A stretch of 8,908 nt of DNA from Fidelibacterota bacterium (GTDB taxonomy: Bacteria > Fidelibacterota > UBA2242): the NCBI GenBank assembly GCA_003527965.1, contig DPVY01000162.1:1-8908 (forward strand), given 5' to 3'. The notes below the pieces were generated by a model that did not search any database, had not been told where the DNA came from, and saw only the letters and a program-made list of their open reading frames with translations. Numbering within the stretch: position 1 is the stretch's first letter; each line of letters begins with the position of its first letter. Below are positions 1 through 5,551 of this stretch, one piece after another. The translations under genes were made by a program, and so were the position numbers.

Positions 1-221
1 CCTATTTTAGGACAATACACTTTTACTCTTTTCAAATATCAACATAAAATAAATATATTCTAACTACCATACTAACATACGATGACACATATAATAACTT
101 TTTACGAAAAGATCAAATATATCCAAGCATTTTTTATGGTATTGAATTAATTCCTTTTCAATAAATGGTTTTGTATATTGATTTTGATTGAAGTGTTAAG
201 GATATTTAAAACGGGTGATTT

Positions 222-974
222 ATGAAGCGCAATGAACTATCGGATTACTTGAACCAATATCTAAAAACCGGCGATTTTTCCGACCTCTGCCCCAATGGTC
301 TGCAGGTGGAAGGACGCGATGAGGTGAAACGTATCATCACGGGCGTCAGCGCGTCGGTCGAATTATTTGAAAAAGCGATCGAGATGAATGCCGACGCCAT
401 TATTGTTCATCATGGAATAATCTGGAATTTTGAGCGACCGGTATATCGCGGCGGTTACAGGCAGCGCATCAAATTGTTACTGGAGAACGAAATCAATCTG
501 TTTGGATATCATCTGCCGCTGGACGCCCATCCGGAAATTGGCAATAACGCCCAAATAGGGGAACTCTTAAATTTAACAGAGATGGAACCCTTTGGAGAAT
601 ATAATGGGAAAGCGGTTGGTGTAAAAGGGGTGGTCAAACCGATTAACGCCGCGCAAATGTTTGAGAAAATCAAAGCGCTGATCAATCCGGACGCATTGAT
701 TTTTCCGTTTGGCCCCGGTCTAATTAAAACGGTTGGAATCATCAGCGGCGGCGCCCAGAAAGAGGTGAAACAGGCTGTCTTGAATGATCTTGATCTTTAT
801 ATTACCGGGGAAGCAACAGAATTTATTCTGCACTATGTGAAAGAAGAACAAATCCACTATGTGGCTGCCGGACATTATGCTACGGAAAAATTCGGGATTA
901 TCGCTCTCGGTGATCACTTGAGGGAAAAATTTGATCTGAATGTCGATTTTATAGACATTCCGAACCCTGTTTAG
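222..974 (+). CDS. Nif3/YbgI-family dinuclear metal-centre protein
   Basis: A 250-residue cytosolic protein of the Nif3-like family (often annotated 'GTP cyclohydrolase 1 type 2 homolog' or 'dinuclear metal center protein, YbgI family'). Family members form toroidal hexamers with two metal ions per subunit; the physiological reaction is not settled. Visible metal ligands are H63-H64 in 'VHHG', D101 in 'GYHLPLDAH', and H218 and E222 in 'AAGHYATEKFG'. These match the spacing I recall for E. coli YbgI. The length (E. coli YbgI is about 247 residues) shows it is the short form, without the PII-like insertion seen in roughly 370-residue homologues. The start is supported by GGTGAT just upstream (214-219), which pairs with the 16S tail, and by the family-typical N-terminus 'LSDYLNQYL'. 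It is the first gene of a probable four-gene plus-strand run; 72 bp separate it from the next start. Family assignment is secure; the biochemical role is not known. Confidence 0.95.
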   Translation: MKRNELSDYLNQYLKTGDFSDLCPNGLQVEGRDEVKRIITGVSASVELFEKAIEMNADAIIVHHGIIWNFERPVYRGGYRQRIKLLLENEINLFGYHLPLDAHPEIGNNAQIGELLNLTEMEPFGEYNGKAVGVKGVVKPINAAQMFEKIKALINPDALIFPFGPGLIKTVGIISGGAQKEVKQAVLNDLDLYITGEATEFILHYVKEEQIHYVAAGHYATEKFGIIALGDHLREKFDLNVDFIDIPNPV

Positions 975-1035
975 GCGGCAAAGATTTTGCAATTTATTTT
1001 TATAAGCGCTATAATGAAGAATGTTAACAATACCC

Positions 1036-1042
1036 GGGAGGG
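1036..1042 (+). promoter_or_regulatory. Ribosome-binding site fixing the nitroreductase start
   Basis: GGGAGGG lies four bases before ATG 1047. It is the strongest Shine-Dalgarno match in this leader and decides between three in-frame ATGs (987, 1014, 1047). Confidence 0.75.
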
Positions 1043-1046
1043 AAAA

Positions 1047-1694
1047 ATGAAGAATGCTATCAATGTTTTAATGACAATTTTTTGTGTTGTTGCCCTGCTG
1101 TCGCCATCATTAATTTCACAAACAGCCGGTGATATACAGTTAAAACCCATTGCATTTGCGAATAGCGCGACGCTGCTGGACGCCCTGAAGAATCGCAGGT
1201 CAGAGCGCTCCTTTTCGGAAAAGGAATTATCATTACAGCAGCTGTCCGATTTGTTGTGGGCGGCTTGTGGCATAAACCGACCGGAGAGTGGTAAACGCAC
1301 CGCCCCGACGGCGAGTGACAAGCGCGAAATAGATGTCTATGTTGCAATGGCGAAAGGATTGTATCTCTATGATGCGGATAAGCACAGTCTGAAGCTTATT
1401 TTAGCGGAGGATATTCGAGATCTGACCGGTAAACAGCGCTTTGTGAAAAATGCACCGGTGAATCTGATTTTTGTGGCAGACTATGAAAAAATGAGTGGCA
1501 ATAAAGAAGCCCGGGACTTCTATTCTGCAACGGATACCGGATTTATTAGTCAGAACGTCTATCTCTATTGTGCCGCTGAAGGATTGGCTACGGTTGTCCG
1601 GGGCTGGGTTGATCGTGAACCGCTGGCAAAGAAAATGAATCTTACCACCGACCAGAATATTATTCTGGCGCAGACCGTGGGGTATAGTAAATAG
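1047..1694 (+). CDS. Exported nitroreductase-family (SagB/ThcOx-like) flavoprotein
   Basis: A 215-residue protein of the FMN-dependent nitroreductase superfamily. Residues 1 to about 26 form a Sec signal peptide (Lys near the N-terminus, then a hydrophobic stretch ending near 'SLISQTAG'), so the enzyme should act in the periplasm or at the envelope. The mature part starts with 'LLDALKNRRSERSF' (about 43-56), the usual Arg/Ser-rich FMN-phosphate segment. It continues with 'GINRPESGKRTAPTASDKREIDVYV' (75-99, quoted in part), the counterpart of the SagB-type segment, and ends with 'DTGFISQNVYLYCAAEGL' (163-180), the helix common in this superfamily. I chose ATG 1047 because GGGAGGG (1036-1042) precedes it and the signal peptide begins there; upstream in-frame starts at 987 and 1014 would bury the signal peptide. 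The stop lies 24 bp before the thioredoxin gene, so co-transcription is likely. Substrate unknown; a classical nitroreductase activity is not implied. Confidence 0.9.
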   Translation: MKNAINVLMTIFCVVALLSPSLISQTAGDIQLKPIAFANSATLLDALKNRRSERSFSEKELSLQQLSDLLWAACGINRPESGKRTAPTASDKREIDVYVAMAKGLYLYDADKHSLKLILAEDIRDLTGKQRFVKNAPVNLIFVADYEKMSGNKEARDFYSATDTGFISQNVYLYCAAEGLATVVRGWVDREPLAKKMNLTTDQNIILAQTVGYSK

Positions 1695-1718
1695 TAAAAT
1701 AGTCGAAGGATGAATTAG

Positions 1719-2225
1719 ATGAAGAAATGGATTCTGCTAATTGTATTTTTAACAATAAGTATATCAGCCGCCGATGATGCGGATAAGGGCACATTAACCA
1801 GTATCGGACAGCCGGTTCCGGAGTTTTCTGTTGTTTGTATCGATGATGAGGAATGTAATATCAAGCAACTTCGCGGCAAAGTGGTTTTGATCAACTTTTT
1901 TGCTACCTGGTGTGCGCCCTGCATGGCGGAAATGCCGGAGTTGGAGAAACGGATTTGGCGGCGCTATAAAAATGAAGATTTTGTTGTTATATCGATTGGA
2001 CGGGAACACACGACAAAACAATTAAAGAAATTCAACAAAAAGAAAAAATTCAGTTTCCCAATAGCTGCCGACCCGGACCGCAAAATATACAGCCTCTTTG
2101 CCGGGCAATATATTCCCCGTAATTATTTAATTGATAAACACGGACGCATTATCTATCAATCCATCGGATTTGATCAGGATGAATTTGGGGTGTTAATAAA
2201 AACTATTGAGAATGAATTAAAATAA
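1719..2225 (+). CDS. Exported TlpA/ResA-like thiol-disulfide oxidoreductase
   Basis: A 168-residue thioredoxin-fold protein. Residues 1 to about 17 (MKKWILLIVFLTISISA) form a Sec signal peptide with no lipobox cysteine, so the mature protein is probably soluble in the periplasm or held by an uncleaved signal. The fold begins with 'IGQPVPEF' (29-36), has the strand 'GKVVLINFFATWCAPC', and carries the redox pair C65/C68 in WCAPC, followed by 'MAEMPELE'. The cis-proline expected opposite the active site is P133 in 'QYIPRNYLID'. These are TlpA/ResA/AhpC-TSA-type features; members reduce or oxidise cysteines in exported proteins, for example during cytochrome c maturation. Extra cysteines C40 and C46 near the N-terminus could form a structural disulfide. 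GAAGGA (1705-1710) precedes the ATG by 8 bases. It sits between an exported flavoprotein and a cyclase-family gene in a tight run; no cytochrome gene is visible, so the partner is unknown. Confidence 0.93.
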   Translation: MKKWILLIVFLTISISAADDADKGTLTSIGQPVPEFSVVCIDDEECNIKQLRGKVVLINFFATWCAPCMAEMPELEKRIWRRYKNEDFVVISIGREHTTKQLKKFNKKKKFSFPIAADPDRKIYSLFAGQYIPRNYLIDKHGRIIYQSIGFDQDEFGVLIKTIENELK

Positions 2226-2234
2226 CGGCGGAAT

Positions 2235-2885
2235 ATGCAGAAGATAATTATTGACCTGACCCACAAACTATGTACCGGCATGCCGGTTTATGCCGGCGAT
2301 AAACCCGATCCTGAAATTATGTCATCCCAAAGCAAGCTTTCCTGGGATATCACTATCTCTTCGATCCGGCTCGGTTCGCATTTCGGAACGCACATGGATG
2401 CGCCCCGGCACTTTTTCCCTAAAGGCAAGGGCTTGCTTGATTTTCCGCTTAGCCGTTTCATCGGCTCTGCGTTGTGTCTTAACAAGAAGGATCACTTCCC
2501 CGGTGCGATTGAGTTAGACGATGAAGAAAGATTTGTGCTTGACCGGGCAAAGCCGACATGGGTTTTGGTTTATACCGGTTTTGATCAAAATTGGGGGAAG
2601 GAGAATTATTTTATAAATCATCCTTACTTATCCGGATCCCTGGCTGAATTTTTACTGGAAATAAATGTATCGGGAGTCGGTGTGGATTTTCCAAGCATCG
2701 ATGCTGCGAATGCTCAAAAATTTAATTATCCCGTTCACCACTTGCTGCTCGGCGCCGGTTTGCTGGCAATTGAAAATCTGACCTCTTTGGGCAAATTACC
2801 GACATTGCAGCTATTCGAGCTATGCGCCCTGCCGTTAAAGACGGATACCGAGGGGGCGCCCACAAGAGTGGTGGCGGTTTTATAG
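2235..2885 (+). CDS. Cyclase-family metal-dependent hydrolase (kynurenine formamidase-like)
   Basis: A 216-residue cytosolic protein of the 'putative cyclase' family (Pfam Cyclase), which includes bacterial kynurenine formamidase KynB and isatin hydrolase. The diagnostic metal motif is complete: H49, H53, D55 and H59 in 'SHFGTHMDAPRHF'. The C-terminal half has 'GVGVDFPSID' (147-156) and 'HHLLLGAGLLAIENL' (168-182), where a His and E180 complete the site in the family. The N-terminus 'IIDLTHKLCTGMPVYAGD' is the usual opening, so the ATG at 2235 is right even though the GGCGGA (2227-2232) in front of it is closely spaced. It begins 9 bp after the thioredoxin stop and is the last gene of the run. 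No tryptophan-catabolism gene is nearby, so kynurenine as the substrate is not supported; another amide or lactone hydrolysis is equally possible. Confidence 0.9.
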   Translation: MQKIIIDLTHKLCTGMPVYAGDKPDPEIMSSQSKLSWDITISSIRLGSHFGTHMDAPRHFFPKGKGLLDFPLSRFIGSALCLNKKDHFPGAIELDDEERFVLDRAKPTWVLVYTGFDQNWGKENYFINHPYLSGSLAEFLLEINVSGVGVDFPSIDAANAQKFNYPVHHLLLGAGLLAIENLTSLGKLPTLQLFELCALPLKTDTEGAPTRVVAVL

Positions 2886-2919
2886 GCGCTTAAAAAACAA
2901 TCATATTAGTCTATATTTA

Positions 2920-2947
2920 AAAAGATCGTATATCATCAATATCTTTT
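2920..2947. terminator. Weak AT-rich hairpin after the first operon
   Basis: AAAAGAT (2920-2926) and ATCTTTT (2941-2947) form a 7-bp stem with a 14-base loop, 34 bp after the cyclase stop. The A and T runs at the stem edges fit a bidirectional terminator, but the stem has only one G-C pair, so this is tentative. Confidence 0.25.
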
Positions 2948-2989
2948 GATTAGCGATTGTAGATTAACGATTTTTGATTTAAGATTTTC
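2948..2989. repeat. GATTNNN heptad tandem array, six units
   Basis: Six consecutive 7-base units each begin with GATT: GATTAGC, GATTGTA, GATTAAC, GATTTTT, GATTTAA, GATTTTC. The period is exact over 42 bp, and only the last three bases of each unit vary. The array ends at the base before the mobile element's left terminal repeat, and the left target duplication lies in its last nine bases. No reading frame of interest crosses it. Confidence 0.85.
2982..2989 (+). repeat. Left target-site duplication (AGATTTTC)
   Basis: AGATTTTC directly abuts the left terminal inverted repeat and is repeated exactly at 3456-3463, just outside the right terminal repeat. Eight bases is the duplication length typical of IS66-family insertion. 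Confidence 0.88.
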
Positions 2990-3002
2990 GTAACCGTTCA
3001 CG
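2990..3002 (+). repeat. Left terminal inverted repeat
   Basis: GTAACCGTTCACG is the exact reverse complement of 3443-3455. Similarity continues imperfectly inward: AATTAATA follows after 8 bases here and after 4 bases at the other end. Confidence 0.88.
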
Positions 3003-3055
3003 GAGTACTGAATTAATAGAAAAAAACGTGAAACGTTAGGCGTGTTTTCGAGTCC

Positions 3056-3071
3056 TCCCGCCGTCGCGGGA
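3056..3071. repeat. Left subterminal hairpin 1
   Basis: TCCCGC and GCGGGA form a 6-bp stem with loop CGTC. An alternative fold pairs CCGTC (3061-3065) with GACGG (3070-3074). It corresponds in position and in its TCCTCC lead to the hairpin at 3402-3416 at the other end of the element. Confidence 0.55.
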
Positions 3072-3120
3072 CGGGGAAGCGTGATTTGCTCCGAAGAGCC
3101 GCAGAAAAAGTACTGATCAG

Positions 3121-3157
3121 GTTGAGAAAACACCACCCCGACTTTTTCGGGGTGGTG
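3121..3157 (-). terminator. Strong hairpin with minus-strand T-run, inside the mobile element
   Basis: CACCACCCCGA (3131-3141) pairs perfectly with 3147-3157, giving an 11-bp GC-rich stem and a 5-base loop CTTTT. Read on the minus strand, the stem is followed at once by TTTTCTC (complement of 3124-3130), the layout of an intrinsic terminator for leftward transcription. The nearest leftward genes are the radical SAM/DUF4416 pair, whose stop is about 390 bp away. On the plus strand no T-run follows. The leading GTTGAGAAAACACC (3121-3134) recurs inverted at 3376-3389. Confidence 0.5.
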
Positions 3158-3180
3158 GCAGGAAACAACCGGCACAACGC

Positions 3181-3216
3181 CTCGATAACTATAACCGCTT
3201 CAGCGGTTTACCCGAG
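3181..3216. repeat. Small nested hairpin
   Basis: AACCGC (3193-3198) and GCGGTT (3203-3208) enclose loop TTCA. An outer CTCG (3181-3184) can pair with CGAG (3213-3216). It is one of about six foldable segments in the mobile element. Confidence 0.4.
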
Positions 3217-3248
3217 ACAGAATATGAAAAACCGCAGCATAATAGATA

Positions 3249-3331
3249 AACCGATAAACCCCGTGAGATACCTCTGCCAAATGAAAAAAACGAATTTGTA
3301 AATACATTCTATCTAACGGGGTAAATCGGTT
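3249..3331. repeat. Long interrupted central stem
   Basis: AACCGAT (3249-3255) pairs with 3325-3331, ACCCCGT (3258-3264) with 3316-3322, and AGATA (3266-3270) with 3310-3314. They are separated by an AA/AA internal loop and a single G/A mismatch: 19 pairs over 22 positions, with a 39-base loop. This is too long and too regular for chance in AT-rich DNA. It fits a structured RNA or a cruciform-forming core of the element. Confidence 0.6.
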
Positions 3332-3359
3332 CGAGTTTGTGGGTAACATTCGTTCATAC

Positions 3360-3389
3360 CACCCAAATAAATTTGGGTGTTGTCTCAAC
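3360..3389. repeat. Right subterminal hairpin 2 with GTTGAGA lead
   Basis: CACCCAAAT (3360-3368) and ATTTGGGTG (3371-3379) form a 9-bp perfect inverted repeat. Read on the minus strand it is led by GTTGAGACAACACC (3389-3376), 13 of 14 bases identical to 3121-3134. The stem sequences differ between the two copies while pairing is kept. Confidence 0.65.
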
Positions 3390-3401
3390 TGTCCTTCTGT
3401 A

Positions 3402-3416
3402 ATCCTAACGGAGGAT
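3402..3416. repeat. Right subterminal hairpin 1
   Basis: ATCCT and AGGAT form a 5-bp stem with a 5-base loop. On the minus strand it reads TCCTCCG, matching the lead of the left hairpin at 3056-3071. Confidence 0.4.
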
Positions 3417-3442
3417 CTTATTGTGTATAATATTAATTTGTT

Positions 3443-3455
3443 CGTGAACGGTTAC
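3443..3455 (-). repeat. Right terminal inverted repeat
   Basis: CGTGAACGGTTAC pairs exactly with 2990-3002. A TATAAT hexamer (3426-3431) lies just inside this end, but I see no convincing -35 element for it. Confidence 0.88.
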
Positions 3456-3463
3456 AGATTTTC
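3456..3463 (+). repeat. Right target-site duplication (AGATTTTC)
   Basis: Exact copy of 2982-2989 directly outside the right terminal repeat. The heptad array does not resume after it, so the insertion occurred at the array's edge. Confidence 0.88.
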
Positions 3464-3478
3464 AAATTTGTTATTATC

Positions 3479-3496
3479 CCGAGAGCATGCTTTCGG
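3479..3496. repeat. Imperfect hairpin outside the element
   Basis: CCGAGAGC and GCTTTCGG can pair with one G-T wobble around a central AT. It lies 50 bp past the stop of the minus-strand DUF4416 gene and could stabilise that transcript's 3' end, but no T-run follows on either strand. The rest of 3464-3546 shows nothing definite. Confidence 0.25.
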
Positions 3497-3546
3497 TGCT
3501 TGTTCGATATTTCTTTTACTAATGTATCATTCCCCATTGAAAGGGA

Positions 3547-4113
3547 CTATACTTTAAACTTATTTTGAAAATCATTTAGATTCTTTCGGGCGATTTTCAC
3601 GATTTTATTCCGCATCGTATATAGAAACTTCAGATTAACATCCCAATAATAATCGTTATAGGTCCAGGGCAGACGAACAAACTCTCCATGAGCAAAGAGC
3701 ATAGTGACTTCGGCAAATATGCCGCTGCCCGTATAGATGCGGTGGGAAAAATTCTTAGCGGAAAACAGAACCAGTTTTGCCGGAGTAAGATAGCCGGGAT
3801 CGATATTGACGCTTCTGTGACCGGCAGCGGCGGGATTGATTTCCGTTTCCACCTGGTTGGTCCAGACCTTAATTTGCCCAAAACCTTCAAGGGAAATGGG
3901 CTTCTCAAAAACAAAAAACTGCTTTTGGAGATTTTCACTAAACTCTTTGACATAATAATCCGTGAAATCGGTTACCCGGTAAGCTACTCCCTGCTCCATA
4001 ACCGGTCCGAGACGTCCGACTAAATGTTCAAGAACCAGTTGCCGATTTTCTGCCGTTGAAAACATTATCGCGACAAAGGGGTGTGCGGCAGGCGCCGGTT
4101 TAATAATACCCAT
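3547..4113 (-). CDS. DUF4416 family protein
   Basis: A 188-residue protein matching the DUF4416 family as I know it: 'FVAIMFSTAENRQLVLEHL' opening (13-31), 'TDYYVKEF', 'KVWTNQVE', the signature 'VNIDPGYLTPAKLVLFSAKNFSHRIY', and 'LPWTYNDY' near the C-terminus. The length is about that of the whole family. No signal peptide or membrane segment is visible, so it is probably cytosolic. The function is not known. Its start codon overlaps the stop of the upstream radical SAM gene (TGATG), and AAGGAG (complement of 4122-4127) lies inside that gene's last codons, so the two are translationally coupled. This arrangement, more than the sequence, suggests that it works with the radical SAM protein, for example on the same substrate. 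The conserved Asp, His, Arg and Tyr residues hint at an enzyme, but this is speculation. Confidence 0.88.
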   Translation of the reverse strand: MGIIKPAPAAHPFVAIMFSTAENRQLVLEHLVGRLGPVMEQGVAYRVTDFTDYYVKEFSENLQKQFFVFEKPISLEGFGQIKVWTNQVETEINPAAAGHRSVNIDPGYLTPAKLVLFSAKNFSHRIYTGSGIFAEVTMLFAHGEFVRLPWTYNDYYWDVNLKFLYTMRNKIVKIARKNLNDFQNKFKV

Positions 4114-5483
4114 CAGGCGTTCTCCTTTTTAGATGATTTGCGAACAAGTTCATTCAGGTTGTTTGAAAGCCGGCGTAATTCCATGAATTTTTCCACCGGA
4201 AAATCTGCCGATGCACATGGATATAAAGTGTTATTCGTCAGCAGCGGGTCCATTTCATCCCAGACGTATCCCTCTGCCCGGGCTTTTTCCCAGCCTCTCG
4301 TGTGAGGAATCGGTGTGAATGACGCCAGGCGTGAGATGGCGCCTTTTTGAGCAACATACCGGATCGTTTTTTCTACTTCAATAAAGGTTTGTCCGGGCAG
4401 CCCCATGATCAGATAAGCCTCGATGTCTGAGCGTTGATAACCGGCGTTTGCTAAATTTTGGAGCGCCTGTTCGAAATGATCGGTGGACACCTTTTCGGTC
4501 GAAGCTTTCTGCCATTTGGGGATAATGGACTCCAGGCTGAGCCGAATAGTTCGAAACCCGGTCTGTTTCATTAATACAGCCAATACTCCGTCAATTTCCC
4601 GGGCAAATAAGCCGTTGGGAGTGTGAAATTCCGCCTTAATTCCATGCCTGCTCAGGCTTTCTAAAATTGGAATAATATGGTGTTCTTTATTGGTAAACAG
4701 GGCGTCATCGTAGAACGCGAACCGGCGAACATTCAGCTGCTCATAAAGCCAGAGGATTTCCGTCACGACCGATCTAATTTTGCGCTGTTTAAAAGCGGGA
4801 TTAAGGAATGGCGTCGCACAATAATCACAATTCATGGGACAACCTCGGGAAGTCAGGATTGGGACCGATTCAATTTTGGGGTACAATTCCCAGGGCAATC
4901 TGCCGGAGTCGTCGAAATCCGGAATAATAGAATAATCCCGACTGATACCGAACAGGGAATCGAGAATTTGCAAAGCTTTCTTTTCACCATAGCCGCTTAT
5001 CAGAAAATCGGGCTTGATGTTTTGTCGGGCGTGCTCCGGGAAAAGGGTGGCATAGATGCCGCCGAGAATAATTTTAGCAGAGGGGAAATATTCTCTGAGG
5101 ATTTTTACGGTTGCAGCTACTCCCGGATACCAGTAGCTCATGTGAGAGGTCACCAATATTGCCGGCGGTGGATCAATGTTTTGCAGAGCCGATAAAAATT
5201 GTTCTTTGGTCGCCCCGTACAATCCGAACCGTCTGGGAACATGAACCACGGCTTCAGGTTTCGGAACAATAGTCTTGTGATATTTGCCCCGACCGGGGTG
5301 ATTCATTACCGATCCGGAATTATTCCATTTCAGTCGATCCATTAGATCAATTAGTTGAAGTTCATAACCATAGTTACGGAGGAATTTGCCGATATATAGC
5401 AAGCCCAGCGGCTTCGCCCACAGGTCATAGGCGGCGAAATCGGCGATCCAGGGATTGATAAGCAGAACGGAAGGCGTTTTCAT
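4113..5483 (-). CDS. B12-binding-domain-type radical SAM protein
   Basis: A 456-residue radical SAM enzyme. The N-terminal part (about 1-180) looks like the cobalamin-binding Rossmann domain: 'VLLINPW', 'PLGLLYIGKFLRNYGYELQLIDLM', 'ILVTSHMSYWYPG', 'IILGGIYATLFPE', 'DFLISGYGEKKAL'. The usual cobalamin-ligating DxHxxG is not present, so B12 binding is doubtful. The radical SAM core begins with 'ILTSRGCPMNCDYCATPF', where C215, C219 and C222 form the CxxxCxxC site for the 4Fe-4S cluster that reductively cleaves S-adenosylmethionine. Downstream features are 'FYDDALF' (257-263), 'RLSLES' (314-319) and 'YLIMGLPGQT' (357-366). The substrate cannot be told from the sequence. An in-frame TAG four codons upstream of ATG 5483 excludes a longer form, and the B12 domain starts right there; the leader has no clear Shine-Dalgarno. 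It overlaps the DUF4416 gene by one base. Confidence 0.92.
   Translation of the reverse strand: MKTPSVLLINPWIADFAAYDLWAKPLGLLYIGKFLRNYGYELQLIDLMDRLKWNNSGSVMNHPGRGKYHKTIVPKPEAVVHVPRRFGLYGATKEQFLSALQNIDPPPAILVTSHMSYWYPGVAATVKILREYFPSAKIILGGIYATLFPEHARQNIKPDFLISGYGEKKALQILDSLFGISRDYSIIPDFDDSGRLPWELYPKIESVPILTSRGCPMNCDYCATPFLNPAFKQRKIRSVVTEILWLYEQLNVRRFAFYDDALFTNKEHHIIPILESLSRHGIKAEFHTPNGLFAREIDGVLAVLMKQTGFRTIRLSLESIIPKWQKASTEKVSTDHFEQALQNLANAGYQRSDIEAYLIMGLPGQTFIEVEKTIRYVAQKGAISRLASFTPIPHTRGWEKARAEGYVWDEMDPLLTNNTLYPCASADFPVEKFMELRRLSNNLNELVRKSSKKENA
4122..4127 (-). promoter_or_regulatory. Ribosome-binding site for DUF4416, inside upstream gene
   Basis: AAGGAG on the minus strand lies 8 bases before the DUF4416 ATG and within the codons for the radical SAM protein's C-terminal residues. 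With the TGATG stop/start overlap it supports coupled translation. Confidence 0.7.
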
Positions 5484-5499
5484 GGTGTTAAGCTACAGC

Positions 5500-5518
5500 T
5501 TGAATAGAGGATATTCAA
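5500..5518. repeat. 7-bp inverted repeat in the radical SAM leader
   Basis: TTGAATA (5500-5506) and TATTCAA (5512-5518) are perfect complements around GAGGA. They lie 16 bp upstream of the minus-strand radical SAM start. This could be a 5'-UTR hairpin or an operator; there is no further evidence. Confidence 0.35.
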
Positions 5519-5531
5519 CAGTTCAGTTGCG

Positions 5532-5541
5532 TCAGGCCTGA
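5532..5541. repeat. 10-bp perfect palindrome TCAGGCCTGA
   Basis: An uninterrupted palindrome about 50 bp upstream of the radical SAM start. It shares TCAGG/CCTGA with the arms of the neighbouring inverted repeat at 5552-5617, so it may be a related site. Confidence 0.4.
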
Positions 5542-5551
5542 GGATTGCAAA

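Larger units (their letters stand above)
2990..3455. mobile_element. 466-bp MITE-like element, IS66-type ends
   Basis: The element is bounded by perfect 13-bp inverted repeats, GTAACCGTTCACG at 2990-3002 and its complement at 3443-3455, flanked by an exact 8-bp duplication. Ends starting GTAA together with an 8-bp duplication are, from general knowledge, characteristic of the IS66 family. No transposase is present: the longest internal frames are about 70 codons and resemble nothing. It is therefore a non-autonomous miniature element or a deletion derivative. Inside each terminal repeat both ends share AATTAATA (3011-3018; complement at 3431-3438), a hairpin containing TCCTCC, and a hairpin preceded by GTTGAGAMAACACC. 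The centre holds a long interrupted stem (3249-3331). It sits between two converging gene sets and interrupts no gene. The intact duplication suggests a fairly recent insertion. The structure is directly visible; the family link is inferred from the ends. Confidence 0.85.

Noticed and set aside
140..183. Promoter and stem signals upstream of the Nif3 gene (TATTGAA/TTCAATA at 140-163; TTGATT at 178)
   Set aside because: The region is so AT-rich that such matches are expected by chance, and the hexamers have poor partners.
987..1046. Longer form of the nitroreductase starting at 987 or 1014
   Set aside because: Those starts lack a ribosome site and would put a hydrophilic stretch ahead of the signal peptide; GGGAGGG points to 1047.
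2948..2989. Possible CRISPR repeat or iteron origin from the GATTNNN array
   Set aside because: The units are 7 bp with no spacers, no cas or replication gene is near, and the variable three bases show no pattern.
2936..3175. 79-codon minus-strand frame
   Set aside because: It spans the GATTNNN heptads, the target site and the element end; its C-terminal 'KSKIVNLQSL' is only the translation of the heptad repeat.
3086..3301. 71-codon plus-strand frame inside the mobile element
   Set aside because: It runs through two hairpins and has no transposase or accessory-protein features.
3339..3557. 72-codon plus-strand frame crossing the right end of the mobile element
   Set aside because: It crosses the terminal repeat and target duplication into unrelated DNA, so it cannot be an ancestral gene of either.
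4677..5195. 172-codon open frame on the plus strand opposite the radical SAM gene
   Set aside because: It lies wholly antisense to well-conserved radical SAM coding sequence including the region encoding the cluster cysteines, and has no family features.
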